Positions 8,303 through 16,691 of a stretch of DNA of 64,000 bases are shown here, piece after piece. The translations under genes were made by a program, and so were the position numbers. The DNA comes from Pseudescherichia sp039594205 (GTDB lineage Bacteria; Pseudomonadota; Gammaproteobacteria; Enterobacterales; Enterobacteriaceae). Location: positions 1 to 64,000 of the forward strand of contig JBCNNW010000007.1 in NCBI GenBank assembly GCA_039594205.1, written 5' to 3'. Position 1 is the first letter of the stretch. Every line of letters starts with the position of its first letter. The notes under the pieces were generated by a model, which saw only the letters and a list, made by a program, of their open reading frames with translations, was not told the origin of the DNA and ran no database searches.

Positions 8303-9873
8303 TGCTGCTCTGCGCCCGTTGACGCCTGATTGAGTATCCCCGGCAGCGTAAAGCCGGACTGGCCAAAGGCATCGGCGGGAGAGAACGCGCTCAGCGGCAT
8401 CACGCCGTAGTGCGTCTCCTCAAGCTCCTGCAAGGCTACGACCGGATAGCTTTGCGCCATGCGCTGCTCATGGGCGCGCTGCTGCTCCTGCTGTCGCGCT
8501 TTCTCCTGCAGATAACCTACCAGGCTAATCTGATACTTACGGATATTTTCCACATAGGCATAAGCTTCATGGCCGCGGGCGTAGCCGTAGGTTAATTTGC
8601 TGTACCATGCCTTCTGGCTAAGCAGCGGCAGGCGCTGCTTTACGTCAGACCAGCTATCCGGGTTGCCTTTGGTCTTCGCCGTCAGGGCGCGGGCATCCAG
8701 CATATGGGCATAGCCCATGTTGTAGGCCGCCAGCGCAAACCAGATCCGCTCCTCCTCGGGCACCGTTGCCGGGACGTGATCCATCATATCCTGCAGATAG
8801 CGGGCGCCGCCGCTGATGCTCTGTTCGGCGTCGGTACGATCGGTCAGGCCCAGACTCTGGGCGGTATTTTTGGTCAGCATCATCAGGCCGCGTACGCCGG
8901 TGGGGGAGGTGGCCTGCGTGTCCCAGTGGGACTCCTGATAAGAGATGGCCGCCAGCAGACGCCAGTCAATCTTCTGGGCGTACTTTTCAAACAGCGGACG
9001 CAGGTCAGGCAGGACGCTATCGATGGCGCGCAGGAAGGCACGGGTATCAACATAGTCGAACCCTTTGCCGTGGCCGAGATACTTCTCCTCAAGGCGCGCC
9101 AGGGTGCCATCCTCGTTAATCACGTTGAAGAAGTCCAGCATGGCGGCGGAGAGGGCGTTATCGCTATCATTCTGGCTAAACCACGCCACCGGCTGCTCGT
9201 CGGTAATATCCAGCGCTACCGCCAGCTCGGGGTGCACGCGCTGGAACAGGCTAATGGCCACGGAGTCGGCGATGGTATAGGCCAGCTTTCCCTGGGCAAC
9301 CCGCAAGAGCAGATCGTTAGTGCCCAGCTTCTCGTCCACCTTCCAGCTCAGATCCGGGTACTTCTTCTCCTTTAGCGCCTGCAGATCGCTAATGACAACG
9401 TGCCCCGGCGCGACGGTCAGTTGCGCATCGGTCACTGAAGCTAACGTGCGTGGACGCAGGCTGCCTACCCGATAGACCAGCTGTTGGGAGACGGAATAGT
9501 AGACCGGCCCGCTCTGATAGTGCTTGATACGCTCGTTGTTATAGACCAGCCCGGCCGCCAGCATATCGGCATTGTCGTTATCGAGATCGTCAAACAGCTG
9601 GTTGATGTTTTGCCGCACGGTGATGCGCAGCTTCACGCCGAGATAGGTAGCAAACTGTTCGGCCAGCTCGTAATCAAGGCCGGTGGGTTTATCGCTGGTG
9701 GCATTCCAGGTAAGCGGAGAGACCAGGGTGCTGACGCGCAGCTCGCCGCGCGCCTGAATAGCGGCGATGCGGTTTTCGGCTTTACCCGACCAGGGGATCG
9801 AGGGCCACAGGGCTGCTGCCAGCAGCAGGGTAACAATGCCGATAAGCAGATAATTAAACTTTAATTTTCTCAA
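8299..9873 (-). CDS. mltF: Membrane-bound lytic murein transglycosylase F
   Basis: Outer-membrane-associated enzyme that cleaves peptidoglycan glycan strands with formation of 1,6-anhydro-MurNAc. There is an N-terminal signal or anchor segment (about residues 5-25), then a solute-binding-protein-like domain (about 45-265). The lytic transglycosylase (SLT) domain (about 295-430) has the catalytic-Glu motif YQESHW and the SPTGVRGLM motif. The start is taken as TTG at 9873, giving LRKLKFNYLLIG, which aligns with E. coli MKKLKINYLF; an in-frame ATG 108 nt further out would add a non-conserved tail. The C-terminal 60 residues diverge from E. coli. Confidence 0.93.
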   Translation of the reverse strand: MRKLKFNYLLIGIVTLLLAAALWPSIPWSGKAENRIAAIQARGELRVSTLVSPLTWNATSDKPTGLDYELAEQFATYLGVKLRITVRQNINQLFDDLDNDNADMLAAGLVYNNERIKHYQSGPVYYSVSQQLVYRVGSLRPRTLASVTDAQLTVAPGHVVISDLQALKEKKYPDLSWKVDEKLGTNDLLLRVAQGKLAYTIADSVAISLFQRVHPELAVALDITDEQPVAWFSQNDSDNALSAAMLDFFNVINEDGTLARLEEKYLGHGKGFDYVDTRAFLRAIDSVLPDLRPLFEKYAQKIDWRLLAAISYQESHWDTQATSPTGVRGLMMLTKNTAQSLGLTDRTDAEQSISGGARYLQDMMDHVPATVPEEERIWFALAAYNMGYAHMLDARALTAKTKGNPDSWSDVKQRLPLLSQKAWYSKLTYGYARGHEAYAYVENIRKYQISLVGYLQEKARQQEQQRAHEQRMAQSYPVVALQELEETHYGVMPLSAFSPADAFGQSGFTLPGILNQASTGAEQH

Positions 9874-10037
9874 TGAGTTAATTCTCTGCGTCGCCTGACG
9901 CCTCAGTCCGCCGTCATTATTATAGAAAAGCATTTGTCCGGAAGTGAGCGGCATTTTGCTTAAGATTGCGGCACTTAGCAACTTATTAGAGAATTAGGCC
10001 ACATCTATTGTTAAACGATGCGGGCGATTTTATTTCC

Positions 10038-10076
10038 ACGCAAACGGTTTCGTCGGCGGGCAGGATTCTTTATAAT
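10038..10076 (+). promoter_or_regulatory. purL promoter with PurR operator
   Basis: The 16-bp sequence ACGCAAACGGTTTCGT at 10038-10053 matches the PurR operator consensus. A -10 TATAAT at 10071-10076 is 17 bp from a -35 TTTCGT (10048-10053) that lies inside the operator. Repressor bound with hypoxanthine or guanine would therefore cover the -35. PurR control of purL is established in E. coli. Confidence 0.9.
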
Positions 10077-10139
10077 GACGCCCGTTTTCCCCCTGGCGCA
10101 TTCTTACAGCGTCATCGACGCGCTAAAGACGAGAGACTT

Positions 10140-13100
10140 ATGATGGAAATTCTGCGTGGTTCGCCTGCACTGTCTGCATTCCGTATCAACAAACTGCTGG
10201 CACGCTTTCAGGCAGCCGCCCTCCCGGTAAGCAACATTTACGCTGAGTATGTCCATTTTGCTGACCTCAACGCTCCTCTAAATGCCGATGAACACGTCCA
10301 GCTTGGCCGTCTGCTGACCTACGGCCCGCGCCTGAGCAGCCACGCCCCGTCGGGCAAACTGCTGCTGGTCACCCCGCGTCCGGGGACCATCTCCCCGTGG
10401 TCTTCCAAAGCAACGGATATCGCCCACAACTGCGGCCTGACGCAGATCGCCCGCCTGGAGCGCGGCGTCGCTTACTACGTTGAAGCGTCTACCCTGAGCG
10501 CTGAGCAGTGGCAGGCGGTGGCTGCCGGGCTGTATGACCGTATGATGGAGACGACCTTTGACGCACTGGAAGAGGCGGAGAAACTCTTTGCCCACCATCA
10601 GCCCGCGCCGGTAGAGAGCGTGGACATGCTGGGGCAGGGACGTGCAGCGCTGGTGGAGGCTAACCAGCGTCTGGGCCTCGCGCTGGCGGAAGACGAAATT
10701 GATTACCTGTTCGATGCCTTCACCACCCTCGGGCGCAATCCGAACGACATCGAGCTGTACATGTTTGCCCAGGCGAACTCCGAGCACTGCCGACACAAAA
10801 TCTTCAACGCCGACTGGGTGATCGACGGCGAGCAGCAGCCGAAGTCGCTGTTTAAAATGATCAAAAATACCTTTGAGAAAACCCCGGACCATGTGCTGTC
10901 TGCCTATAAAGACAACGCGGCGGTGATGGAAGGTTCAGAGGTTGGGCGCTTCTTCGCCGATAGCGAAGCAGGCCGCTACGATTTCCATCAGGAGCCTACC
11001 CATATCCTGATGAAGGTCGAGACCCACAACCACCCGACAGCGATCTCGCCGTGGCCGGGCGCGGCAACCGGCTCCGGCGGTGAGATCCGTGACGAAGGCG
11101 CAACCGGACGCGGCGCGAAGCCGAAAGCGGGCCTCGTCGGCTTCTCGGTCTCTAACCTGCGTATTCCGGGCTTTGAGCAGCCTTGGGAAGAGGATTTCGG
11201 CAAGCCGGATCGTATCGTTACCGCGCTGGATATCATGACCGACGGTCCGCTGGGCGGCGCGGCGTTCAACAACGAATTTGGCCGTCCGGCGCTGACCGGC
11301 TACTTCCGTACCTACGAAGAGAAGGTCAACAGCCACAACGGTGAAGAGCTGCGCGGCTACCACAAGCCGATCATGCTGGCGGGCGGTATCGGTAACATCC
11401 GCGCCGACCACGTACAGAAGGGCGAGATCACCGTTGGTGCGAAGCTGGTGGTGCTCGGCGGCCCGGCGATGAATATCGGTCTGGGTGGCGGGGCGGCTTC
11501 GTCCATGGCGTCCGGTCAGTCCGATGCCGATCTCGACTTTGCTTCGGTGCAGCGTGACAACCCGGAGATGGAGCGCCGTTGCCAGGAGGTGATCGACCGC
11601 TGCTGGCAGCTGGGCGATGCTAACCCGATCCTCTTTATTCACGACGTTGGTGCGGGCGGTCTCTCTAACGCCATGCCGGAGCTGGTGAGCGACGGCGGCC
11701 GCGGTGGCCGTTTCGACCTGCGCAGCATCCTGAGCGACGAGCCGGGTATGAGCCCGCTGGAGATCTGGTGTAACGAATCGCAAGAGCGCTACGTGATGGC
11801 GGTGGCCGCCGATCAGATGGATCTCTTCGACGCCCTGTGCCGCCGTGAGCGCGCCCCGTATGCGGTGATCGGCGAAGCGACCGAAGAGCGTCATCTGAGC
11901 CTGACCGACAGCCACTTCGACAATCAGCCTATCGATCTGCCGCTGGACGTCCTGCTCGGTAAAACGCCGAAGATGACGCGTGACGTTGCGTCGCTGAAAG
12001 CCGCCGGGGAAGCATTCGATTCACGAAGCATTAGCGTGGCCGACGCGGTTAACCGCGTGCTGCACCTACCTGCGGTGGCAGAGAAAACCTTCCTGGTGAC
12101 CATTGGTGACCGTACCGTTACCGGCATGGTTGCCCGGGATCAGATGGTTGGCCCGTGGCAGATACCGGTAGCCAACTGCGCGGTGACCACCGCCAGCCTC
12201 GACAGCTACTACGGTGAAGCAATGTCTATCGGAGAACGCTCTCCGGTGGCGCTGCTGGACTTTGCCGCCTCCGCCCGCCTGGCGGTTGGCGAAGCGCTGA
12301 CTAACGTTGCCGCCACGCAGATTGGCGATATCAAACGCATCAAGCTCTCCGCGAACTGGATGGCCGCAGCGGGTCATCCGGGGGAAGATGCTGGCCTCTA
12401 TGAGGCGGTGAAGGCGGTAGGCGAAGAGCTGTGTCCGGCCCTCGGCCTGACCATCCCGGTGGGTAAAGACTCAATGTCGATGAAAACCCGCTGGCAGGAG
12501 GGGAGCGAGCAGCGTGAGATGACCTCGCCGCTGTCGCTGGTGATCACCGCGTTTGCTCGCGTTGAGGATGTGCGCCACACCGTGACGCCGCAGCTCTCTA
12601 CCGACGATAACGCCCTGCTGCTGATTGACCTTGGCAAGGGCCACAACGCGTTGGGCGCGACGGCGCTGGCCCAGGTGTACCGCCAGCTGGGCGATAAGCC
12701 AGCCGACGTGCGCGACGTGCATCAGCTGAAGGGCTTCTACGACGCCATGCAGGCGCTGGTAGCGGCGCGTAAGCTGCTGGCCTACCACGACCGCTCAGAC
12801 GGCGGCCTGCTGGTGACCCTCGCCGAGATGGCCTTCACCGGCCACTGCGGTATTGAGGCAGATATTGCCGCGCTGGGCAGTGACCGTCTGTCTGCGCTAT
12901 TTAATGAAGAGCTGGGGGCGGTGATCCAGGTACGCGCCGAGGATCGTGAGGCAGTGGAGAATATCCTCAGCGCTCACGGCCTTGCCGACTGCGTACACTA
13001 TCTGGGCCGCGCCGTGGCCGGCGATCGCTTTGTGATCACCGCTAACGACCAGGCGGTGTTTAGCGAAAGCCGCACCACGCTGCGTATGTGGTGGGCAGAG

Positions 13101-14027
13101 ACCACCTGGCAGATGCAGCGCCTGCGTGATAACCCGGCCTGTGCCGATCAGGAGCATAACGCCAAGGCGCAGGATAACGATCCGGGCCTCAACGTGAAGC
13201 TCTCCTTCGACATCAATGAAGACGTGGCTGCGCCCTATATTGCCACCGGCGCACGGCCAAAAGTGGCCGTCCTGCGTGAGCAGGGGGTGAACTCCCACGT
13301 TGAGATGGCAGCCGCCTTCCACCGTGCGGGCTTTGACGCCATTGACGTGCACATGAGCGACCTGCTGGCGGGCCGTAGTACGCTCGAGAGCGCCCACGCG
13401 CTGGTAGCGTGCGGCGGCTTCTCCTACGGGGACGTGCTGGGCGCGGGTGAGGGCTGGGCGAAATCGATTCTCTTCAATGAGCGCGTACGCGACGAGTTCG
13501 AAACCTTCTTCCATCGTCCGCAGACCCTGGCCCTGGGCGTGTGCAATGGCTGCCAGATGATGTCCAATCTGCGCGAGCTGATCCCAGGCAGCGAGCTGTG
13601 GCCGCGCTTCGTGCGTAACGTCTCCGATCGCTTCGAGGCGCGCTTCAGCCTGGTTGAGGTCACGCAAAGCCCGTCGCTGCTGCTGCAGGGTATGGTCGGT
13701 TCGATGATGCCTATCGCGGTTTCGCACGGTGAAGGCCTGGTGGAAGTGCGTGATGATGCACATCTCGCCCAGCTGGAGAGCAAAGGGCTGGTGGCGCTGC
13801 GCTACGTGGATAACTTCGGTAAGGTCACCGAGACCTACCCGGCCAACCCGAACGGCTCGCCGAACGGTATCACGGCGGTGACCAGCGAAAGCGGACGTGT
13901 CACCATCATGATGCCGCACCCGGAGCGCGTGTTCCGTACCGTAGCGAACTCCTGGCACCCGGAAAACTGGGGTGAGGATAGCCCGTGGATGCGTATTTTC
14001 CGCAACGCCCGTAAGCAGCTGGGCTGA
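10140..14027 (+). CDS. purL: Phosphoribosylformylglycinamidine synthase
   Basis: Large single-chain FGAM synthetase of 1295 residues, the fourth step of de novo purine synthesis. It uses ATP and glutamine-derived ammonia. It has an N-terminal PurS-like domain, two FGAM synthetase domains (ATP signature around VETHNHPTAISPWPGAATG), and a C-terminal glutaminase of the triad type. Its nucleophile Cys is in GVCNGCQMMSN and the His/Glu pair near MMPHPERVFR. The MMEILRGSPALSAF start is conserved. The gene stands alone behind a PurR-controlled promoter. Confidence 0.98.
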   Translation: MMEILRGSPALSAFRINKLLARFQAAALPVSNIYAEYVHFADLNAPLNADEHVQLGRLLTYGPRLSSHAPSGKLLLVTPRPGTISPWSSKATDIAHNCGLTQIARLERGVAYYVEASTLSAEQWQAVAAGLYDRMMETTFDALEEAEKLFAHHQPAPVESVDMLGQGRAALVEANQRLGLALAEDEIDYLFDAFTTLGRNPNDIELYMFAQANSEHCRHKIFNADWVIDGEQQPKSLFKMIKNTFEKTPDHVLSAYKDNAAVMEGSEVGRFFADSEAGRYDFHQEPTHILMKVETHNHPTAISPWPGAATGSGGEIRDEGATGRGAKPKAGLVGFSVSNLRIPGFEQPWEEDFGKPDRIVTALDIMTDGPLGGAAFNNEFGRPALTGYFRTYEEKVNSHNGEELRGYHKPIMLAGGIGNIRADHVQKGEITVGAKLVVLGGPAMNIGLGGGAASSMASGQSDADLDFASVQRDNPEMERRCQEVIDRCWQLGDANPILFIHDVGAGGLSNAMPELVSDGGRGGRFDLRSILSDEPGMSPLEIWCNESQERYVMAVAADQMDLFDALCRRERAPYAVIGEATEERHLSLTDSHFDNQPIDLPLDVLLGKTPKMTRDVASLKAAGEAFDSRSISVADAVNRVLHLPAVAEKTFLVTIGDRTVTGMVARDQMVGPWQIPVANCAVTTASLDSYYGEAMSIGERSPVALLDFAASARLAVGEALTNVAATQIGDIKRIKLSANWMAAAGHPGEDAGLYEAVKAVGEELCPALGLTIPVGKDSMSMKTRWQEGSEQREMTSPLSLVITAFARVEDVRHTVTPQLSTDDNALLLIDLGKGHNALGATALAQVYRQLGDKPADVRDVHQLKGFYDAMQALVAARKLLAYHDRSDGGLLVTLAEMAFTGHCGIEADIAALGSDRLSALFNEELGAVIQVRAEDREAVENILSAHGLADCVHYLGRAVAGDRFVITANDQAVFSESRTTLRMWWAETTWQMQRLRDNPACADQEHNAKAQDNDPGLNVKLSFDINEDVAAPYIATGARPKVAVLREQGVNSHVEMAAAFHRAGFDAIDVHMSDLLAGRSTLESAHALVACGGFSYGDVLGAGEGWAKSILFNERVRDEFETFFHRPQTLALGVCNGCQMMSNLRELIPGSELWPRFVRNVSDRFEARFSLVEVTQSPSLLLQGMVGSMMPIAVSHGEGLVEVRDDAHLAQLESKGLVALRYVDNFGKVTETYPANPNGSPNGITAVTSESGRVTIMMPHPERVFRTVANSWHPENWGEDSPWMRIFRNARKQLG

Positions 14028-14036
14028 CAGCAATAT

Positions 14037-14064
14037 GCCGCTGTCGCAAAATCACGACAGCGGC
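14037..14064 (+). terminator. Hairpin after purL
   Basis: A perfect 10-bp stem (GCCGCTGTCG pairing with CGACAGCGGC, 8-nt loop) begins 9 bp after the purL stop. No T-tract follows, so termination may be weak or factor-assisted. The arms also contain one GlrR-type TGTC-N10-GACA site. Confidence 0.55.
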
Positions 14065-14154
14065 AGAATGTAGTGTCTCCAATTGGAGACAACTAATTTA
14101 TTGATTTTATTGAATTTATTTCTGGTTCTTTTGTGGTGTTGCTAATTGACGACG
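14042..14154 (+). promoter_or_regulatory. Three GlrR activator sites upstream of glmY
   Basis: The pattern TGTC-N10-GACA, known for E. coli GlrR, occurs at 14042-14059 and at 14074-14091 (TGTCTCCAATTGGAGACA). A degenerate copy TGTT-N10-GACG is at 14137-14154. The centres are 32 and 63 bp apart, about three and six helical turns, so they lie on the same DNA face. They are about 115-230 bp upstream of the glmY start, as expected for an enhancer of a sigma54 promoter. Confidence 0.8.
14094..14106 (-). promoter_or_regulatory. IHF site upstream of glmY
   Basis: TAATTTATTGATT matches the IHF consensus (WATCAANNNNTTR read on the minus strand) at every defined position. It lies between the second and third GlrR sites in a strongly AT-rich stretch, suited to bend enhancer DNA towards the sigma54 promoter. 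IHF involvement at glmY is established in E. coli. Confidence 0.65.
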
Positions 14155-14242
14155 CTTTGCTTAAAAAGAATGCAAATATGATGCAGTTCACATAATAATT
14201 AATTACTGCATAAACAGAGAGTTATGCATTAAAAATATACAT

Positions 14243-14264
14243 TGGCATAACTTGTGCATATAAT
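14243..14264 (+). promoter_or_regulatory. Overlapping sigma54 and sigma70 promoters of glmY
   Basis: TGGCATAACTTGTGCA has GG and GC dinucleotides separated by 10 bp (14244-14245 and 14256-14257), the -24/-12 signature of sigma54. A sigma70-type -10 TATAAT overlaps it at 14259-14264. Both place the start at the A of 14270 or within a base or two. Dual promoters starting at the same base are described for E. coli glmY. Confidence 0.85.
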
Positions 14265-14269
14265 AGCGC

Positions 14270-14460
14270 AGTGGCTCATTCACCTTCTTATGTCAGCCCC
14301 TTCGGGACGCGCTACATAAACCCTGGAATGACGCACAAACAGGTGCCTGCCGTCTCACTTCTGATCATAGCGCTGCTATTTCAGGCCCGAGGCGAAACGT
14401 CGAGTAAGGCACCGCCTATTCCATGATAATGCCGGGTTTTTACCCGGCTTTATTATTTTT
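14270..14460 (+). ncRNA. glmY: GlmY small RNA
   Basis: Trans-acting sRNA that senses low glucosamine 6-phosphate. It sequesters the adaptor RapZ so that the homologous sRNA GlmZ escapes RNase E and activates glmS translation. The 5' part (AGTGGCTCATTCACC, then CTTATGTCAGCCCCTTCGGG and the CTACATAAAC segment) is almost identical to E. coli GlmY, and the middle is more variable. It ends in an intrinsic terminator, stem GCCGGGT/ACCCGGC at 14431-14448 with a T-rich tail to 14460. About 190 nt, near the 184 nt of E. coli. It sits directly upstream of its regulators glrK-qseG-glrR. Confidence 0.92.
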
Positions 14461-14525
14461 AGCCTTCCCCCCTTGGTCATCCTCAGCTAGCATTCCGGTA
14501 AATCCTTTCTAACGAGAGTAACGCG

Positions 14526-15956
14526 TTGAAACGCTGGCCTGCATTTCCCCACTCCCTGCGACAGCTTGTCATTATGGCGTTTTTGCTGGTTCTGCTGCCG
14601 CTGCTGGTGCTGGCCTGGCAGGCGTGGCAAAGCCTGAACACGCTCAGCGCCCAGGCGGCGCGCACCAACCGAACCACGCTTATCGATGCCCGGCGCAGCG
14701 AGGCGATGACCAACGCGGCGCTGGAGATGGAGCGCAGCTACCGGCAGTACTGCGTGCTTGACGATCCCACCCTGGCGCGGGTCTACCAGAGCCAGCGCAA
14801 ACGCTACAGCGACATGCTTGATGCCCATGCTGACGTGTTGCCGGATGAGCGACTCTCCCAGGCTCTGCGTGACGACCTTAGCGCCCTCGCCGAGCTACAG
14901 TGCCACAACAGCGGCCCTTCGCAGGCGGCCTCTGCCAGCCTTGAAGCCTTCGCGGCGGGCAATACCGAGATGGTGCAAACCACCCGCAAGGTTGTCTTTA
15001 ACCGGGGGCAGCAGCTCCAGCAGGAGATCGCCGCTCGCGGCCAGTTCTTTGGCTGGCAGGCGCTGCTGCTTTTCCTCGTTAGCCTGGCGCTGGTGCTGCT
15101 CTTTACCCGCATGATCATTGGCCCGGTAAAGGGCATTGAACGGATGATCAACCGGCTGGGGGCAGGGCAGTCGCTGAACAGCCGGGTAGCCTTTAAGGGG
15201 CCGCGTGAGCTGCGCTCCGTTGGCGAGCGTATCATCTGGCTCAGCGAGCGGCTGGCGTGGCTGGAGTCCCAGCGCCATCAGTTTTTGCGCCATATCTCTC
15301 ACGAGCTGAAAACCCCGCTGGCCAGCATGCGCGAGGGTACAGAGCTGCTGGCCGATGAGGTGGTCGGACCGCTGACGGCGGAGCAAAAAGAGGTGGTGGA
15401 TATTCTGGACAGCAGTAGCCGCAATCTGCAAAAGCTGATTGAGCAGCTGCTGGATTACAACCGCAAACTTGCTGACGGAGCCGTGGAGCTGGAGACGGTA
15501 GCCATCGCGCCGCTGATCGAGACGGTAATCTCCGCTCACAGTTTACCGGCACGGGCTAAAATGATGCATACGGAGGTTGCGCTGAAGGCGGAAAGCTGTC
15601 TGGCGGAGCCGGTGCTGTTACTGAGCGTGCTGGACAATCTCTACTCTAACGCGGTGCACTATGGCACTGAATCCGGTAACATTCTTATTCGTAGCTATCC
15701 ACACGGCACGCGCCTGCGGATAGACGTTGCCAATACCGGGACACCCATTCCGCAGGCCGAGCGGGAGATGATTTTCGAACCTTTTTATCAGGGAAGCCAC
15801 CAGCGTAAAGGCGCGGTTAAAGGCAGTGGGCTGGGGCTGAGTATCGCCAGGGACTGTATTCTGCGCATGCAGGGTGAACTGCAGCTGGTCACCAGCGATG
15901 AATCGGGCGTCTGTTTTCGCATTGAGCTGCCGCTGGCTGGATCGGATAAAAGCTAA
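14526..15956 (+). CDS. glrK: Sensor histidine kinase GlrK (QseE)
   Basis: Membrane histidine kinase of 476 residues that phosphorylates GlrR in response to envelope conditions. There are two transmembrane helices (about 13-35 and 173-195) around a periplasmic helical domain, and a HAMP linker. The H-box FLRHISHELKTPLASMREG is near residue 259, and an HATPase domain has an N-box around DNLYSNAVHYG and a G-box KGSGLGLSIA. Translation starts at TTG 14526, giving the conserved MKRWP N-terminus. First gene of glrK-qseG-glrR(-glnB). Confidence 0.96.
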   Translation: MKRWPAFPHSLRQLVIMAFLLVLLPLLVLAWQAWQSLNTLSAQAARTNRTTLIDARRSEAMTNAALEMERSYRQYCVLDDPTLARVYQSQRKRYSDMLDAHADVLPDERLSQALRDDLSALAELQCHNSGPSQAASASLEAFAAGNTEMVQTTRKVVFNRGQQLQQEIAARGQFFGWQALLLFLVSLALVLLFTRMIIGPVKGIERMINRLGAGQSLNSRVAFKGPRELRSVGERIIWLSERLAWLESQRHQFLRHISHELKTPLASMREGTELLADEVVGPLTAEQKEVVDILDSSSRNLQKLIEQLLDYNRKLADGAVELETVAIAPLIETVISAHSLPARAKMMHTEVALKAESCLAEPVLLLSVLDNLYSNAVHYGTESGNILIRSYPHGTRLRIDVANTGTPIPQAEREMIFEPFYQGSHQRKGAVKGSGLGLSIARDCILRMQGELQLVTSDESGVCFRIELPLAGSDKS

Positions 15957-15977
15957 TTGAACCTGGATCAGGTAACT

Positions 15978-16691
15978 ATGTCGCATATTTTGAGTCGCGT
16001 TGTGAAAATGATTTCGCCGCATTTCGCGTTGCCTGTTGGCTTATGCTGCCTGCTGCTGACGGGCTGTGCACCGGACGCGCCCGTTAAGCCCGTTAATAAA
16101 GTTCAGCAAGAGAAGCTCCCCCAGCATCAGCTGGCTGATTTTCTGTCAACGCCCTGTGATAACGTCTGGTCGCTGACCGGGCAGGCCGTGGAGTCAAATC
16201 CGCTCTACTGGCTGCGGGGCATGGATTGCGCGGAGCGCCTCTCCCCGGTGATGGCGCGCGCAGAAGCCAGACGCTGGCCTGATGATACCTGGCAGGCTAC
16301 CTTCAAGCGCGGCATTCTGCTGGCCAATGCCAAAATCACCCCGCTTGAGAGACGCGCCTTTACTACCCGGATGGACACCCTCAGCCCACAGCTGCCGATG
16401 CAGGTCCGGACGCTGTTTCAGGTCTGGCGTGACGGCCAGGCGACGCAGCTGCAGCTGGCGGAGGAGCGCTCTCGCTATGCCAAGCTTCAGCAGTCGCGCG
16501 ACAGCGATCTGGAGGCGTTGCGCCAGCAGCAGCAGCATCTGCGCGAGGAGCTGGAGATCACCTCGCGTAAGCTGGAGAACTTAACCGATATTGAGCGGCG
16601 ACTTTCAACCCGCAAACCTGGCGGGACGGAGATGCCCGACACTACCCGTCCGGCGCAGCCGGATACCCAACAGGAGGAGGTTAAGCCATGA
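15978..16691 (+). CDS. qseG: Outer membrane lipoprotein QseG
   Basis: Lipoprotein of 237 residues that interacts with the GlrK sensor and affects signalling. The signal peptide ends in the lipobox LLLTGC. The mature part is mostly helical, with a predicted coiled coil around QLQLAEERSRYAKLQQSRDS onward, and a Pro/Thr-rich tail. The ATG at 15978 follows GGATCAGG; an in-frame TTG 21 nt upstream is less likely. It overlaps glrR by 4 nt. Confidence 0.93.
   Translation: MSHILSRVVKMISPHFALPVGLCCLLLTGCAPDAPVKPVNKVQQEKLPQHQLADFLSTPCDNVWSLTGQAVESNPLYWLRGMDCAERLSPVMARAEARRWPDDTWQATFKRGILLANAKITPLERRAFTTRMDTLSPQLPMQVRTLFQVWRDGQATQLQLAEERSRYAKLQQSRDSDLEALRQQQQHLREELEITSRKLENLTDIERRLSTRKPGGTEMPDTTRPAQPDTQQEEVKP

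Noticed and set aside
10008..10139. In-frame 44-codon extension of PurL upstream of the conserved start
   Set aside because: It would start upstream of the PurR operator and the -10 element, so it would not be on the mRNA. The conserved N-terminus is MMEILRGSPAL.
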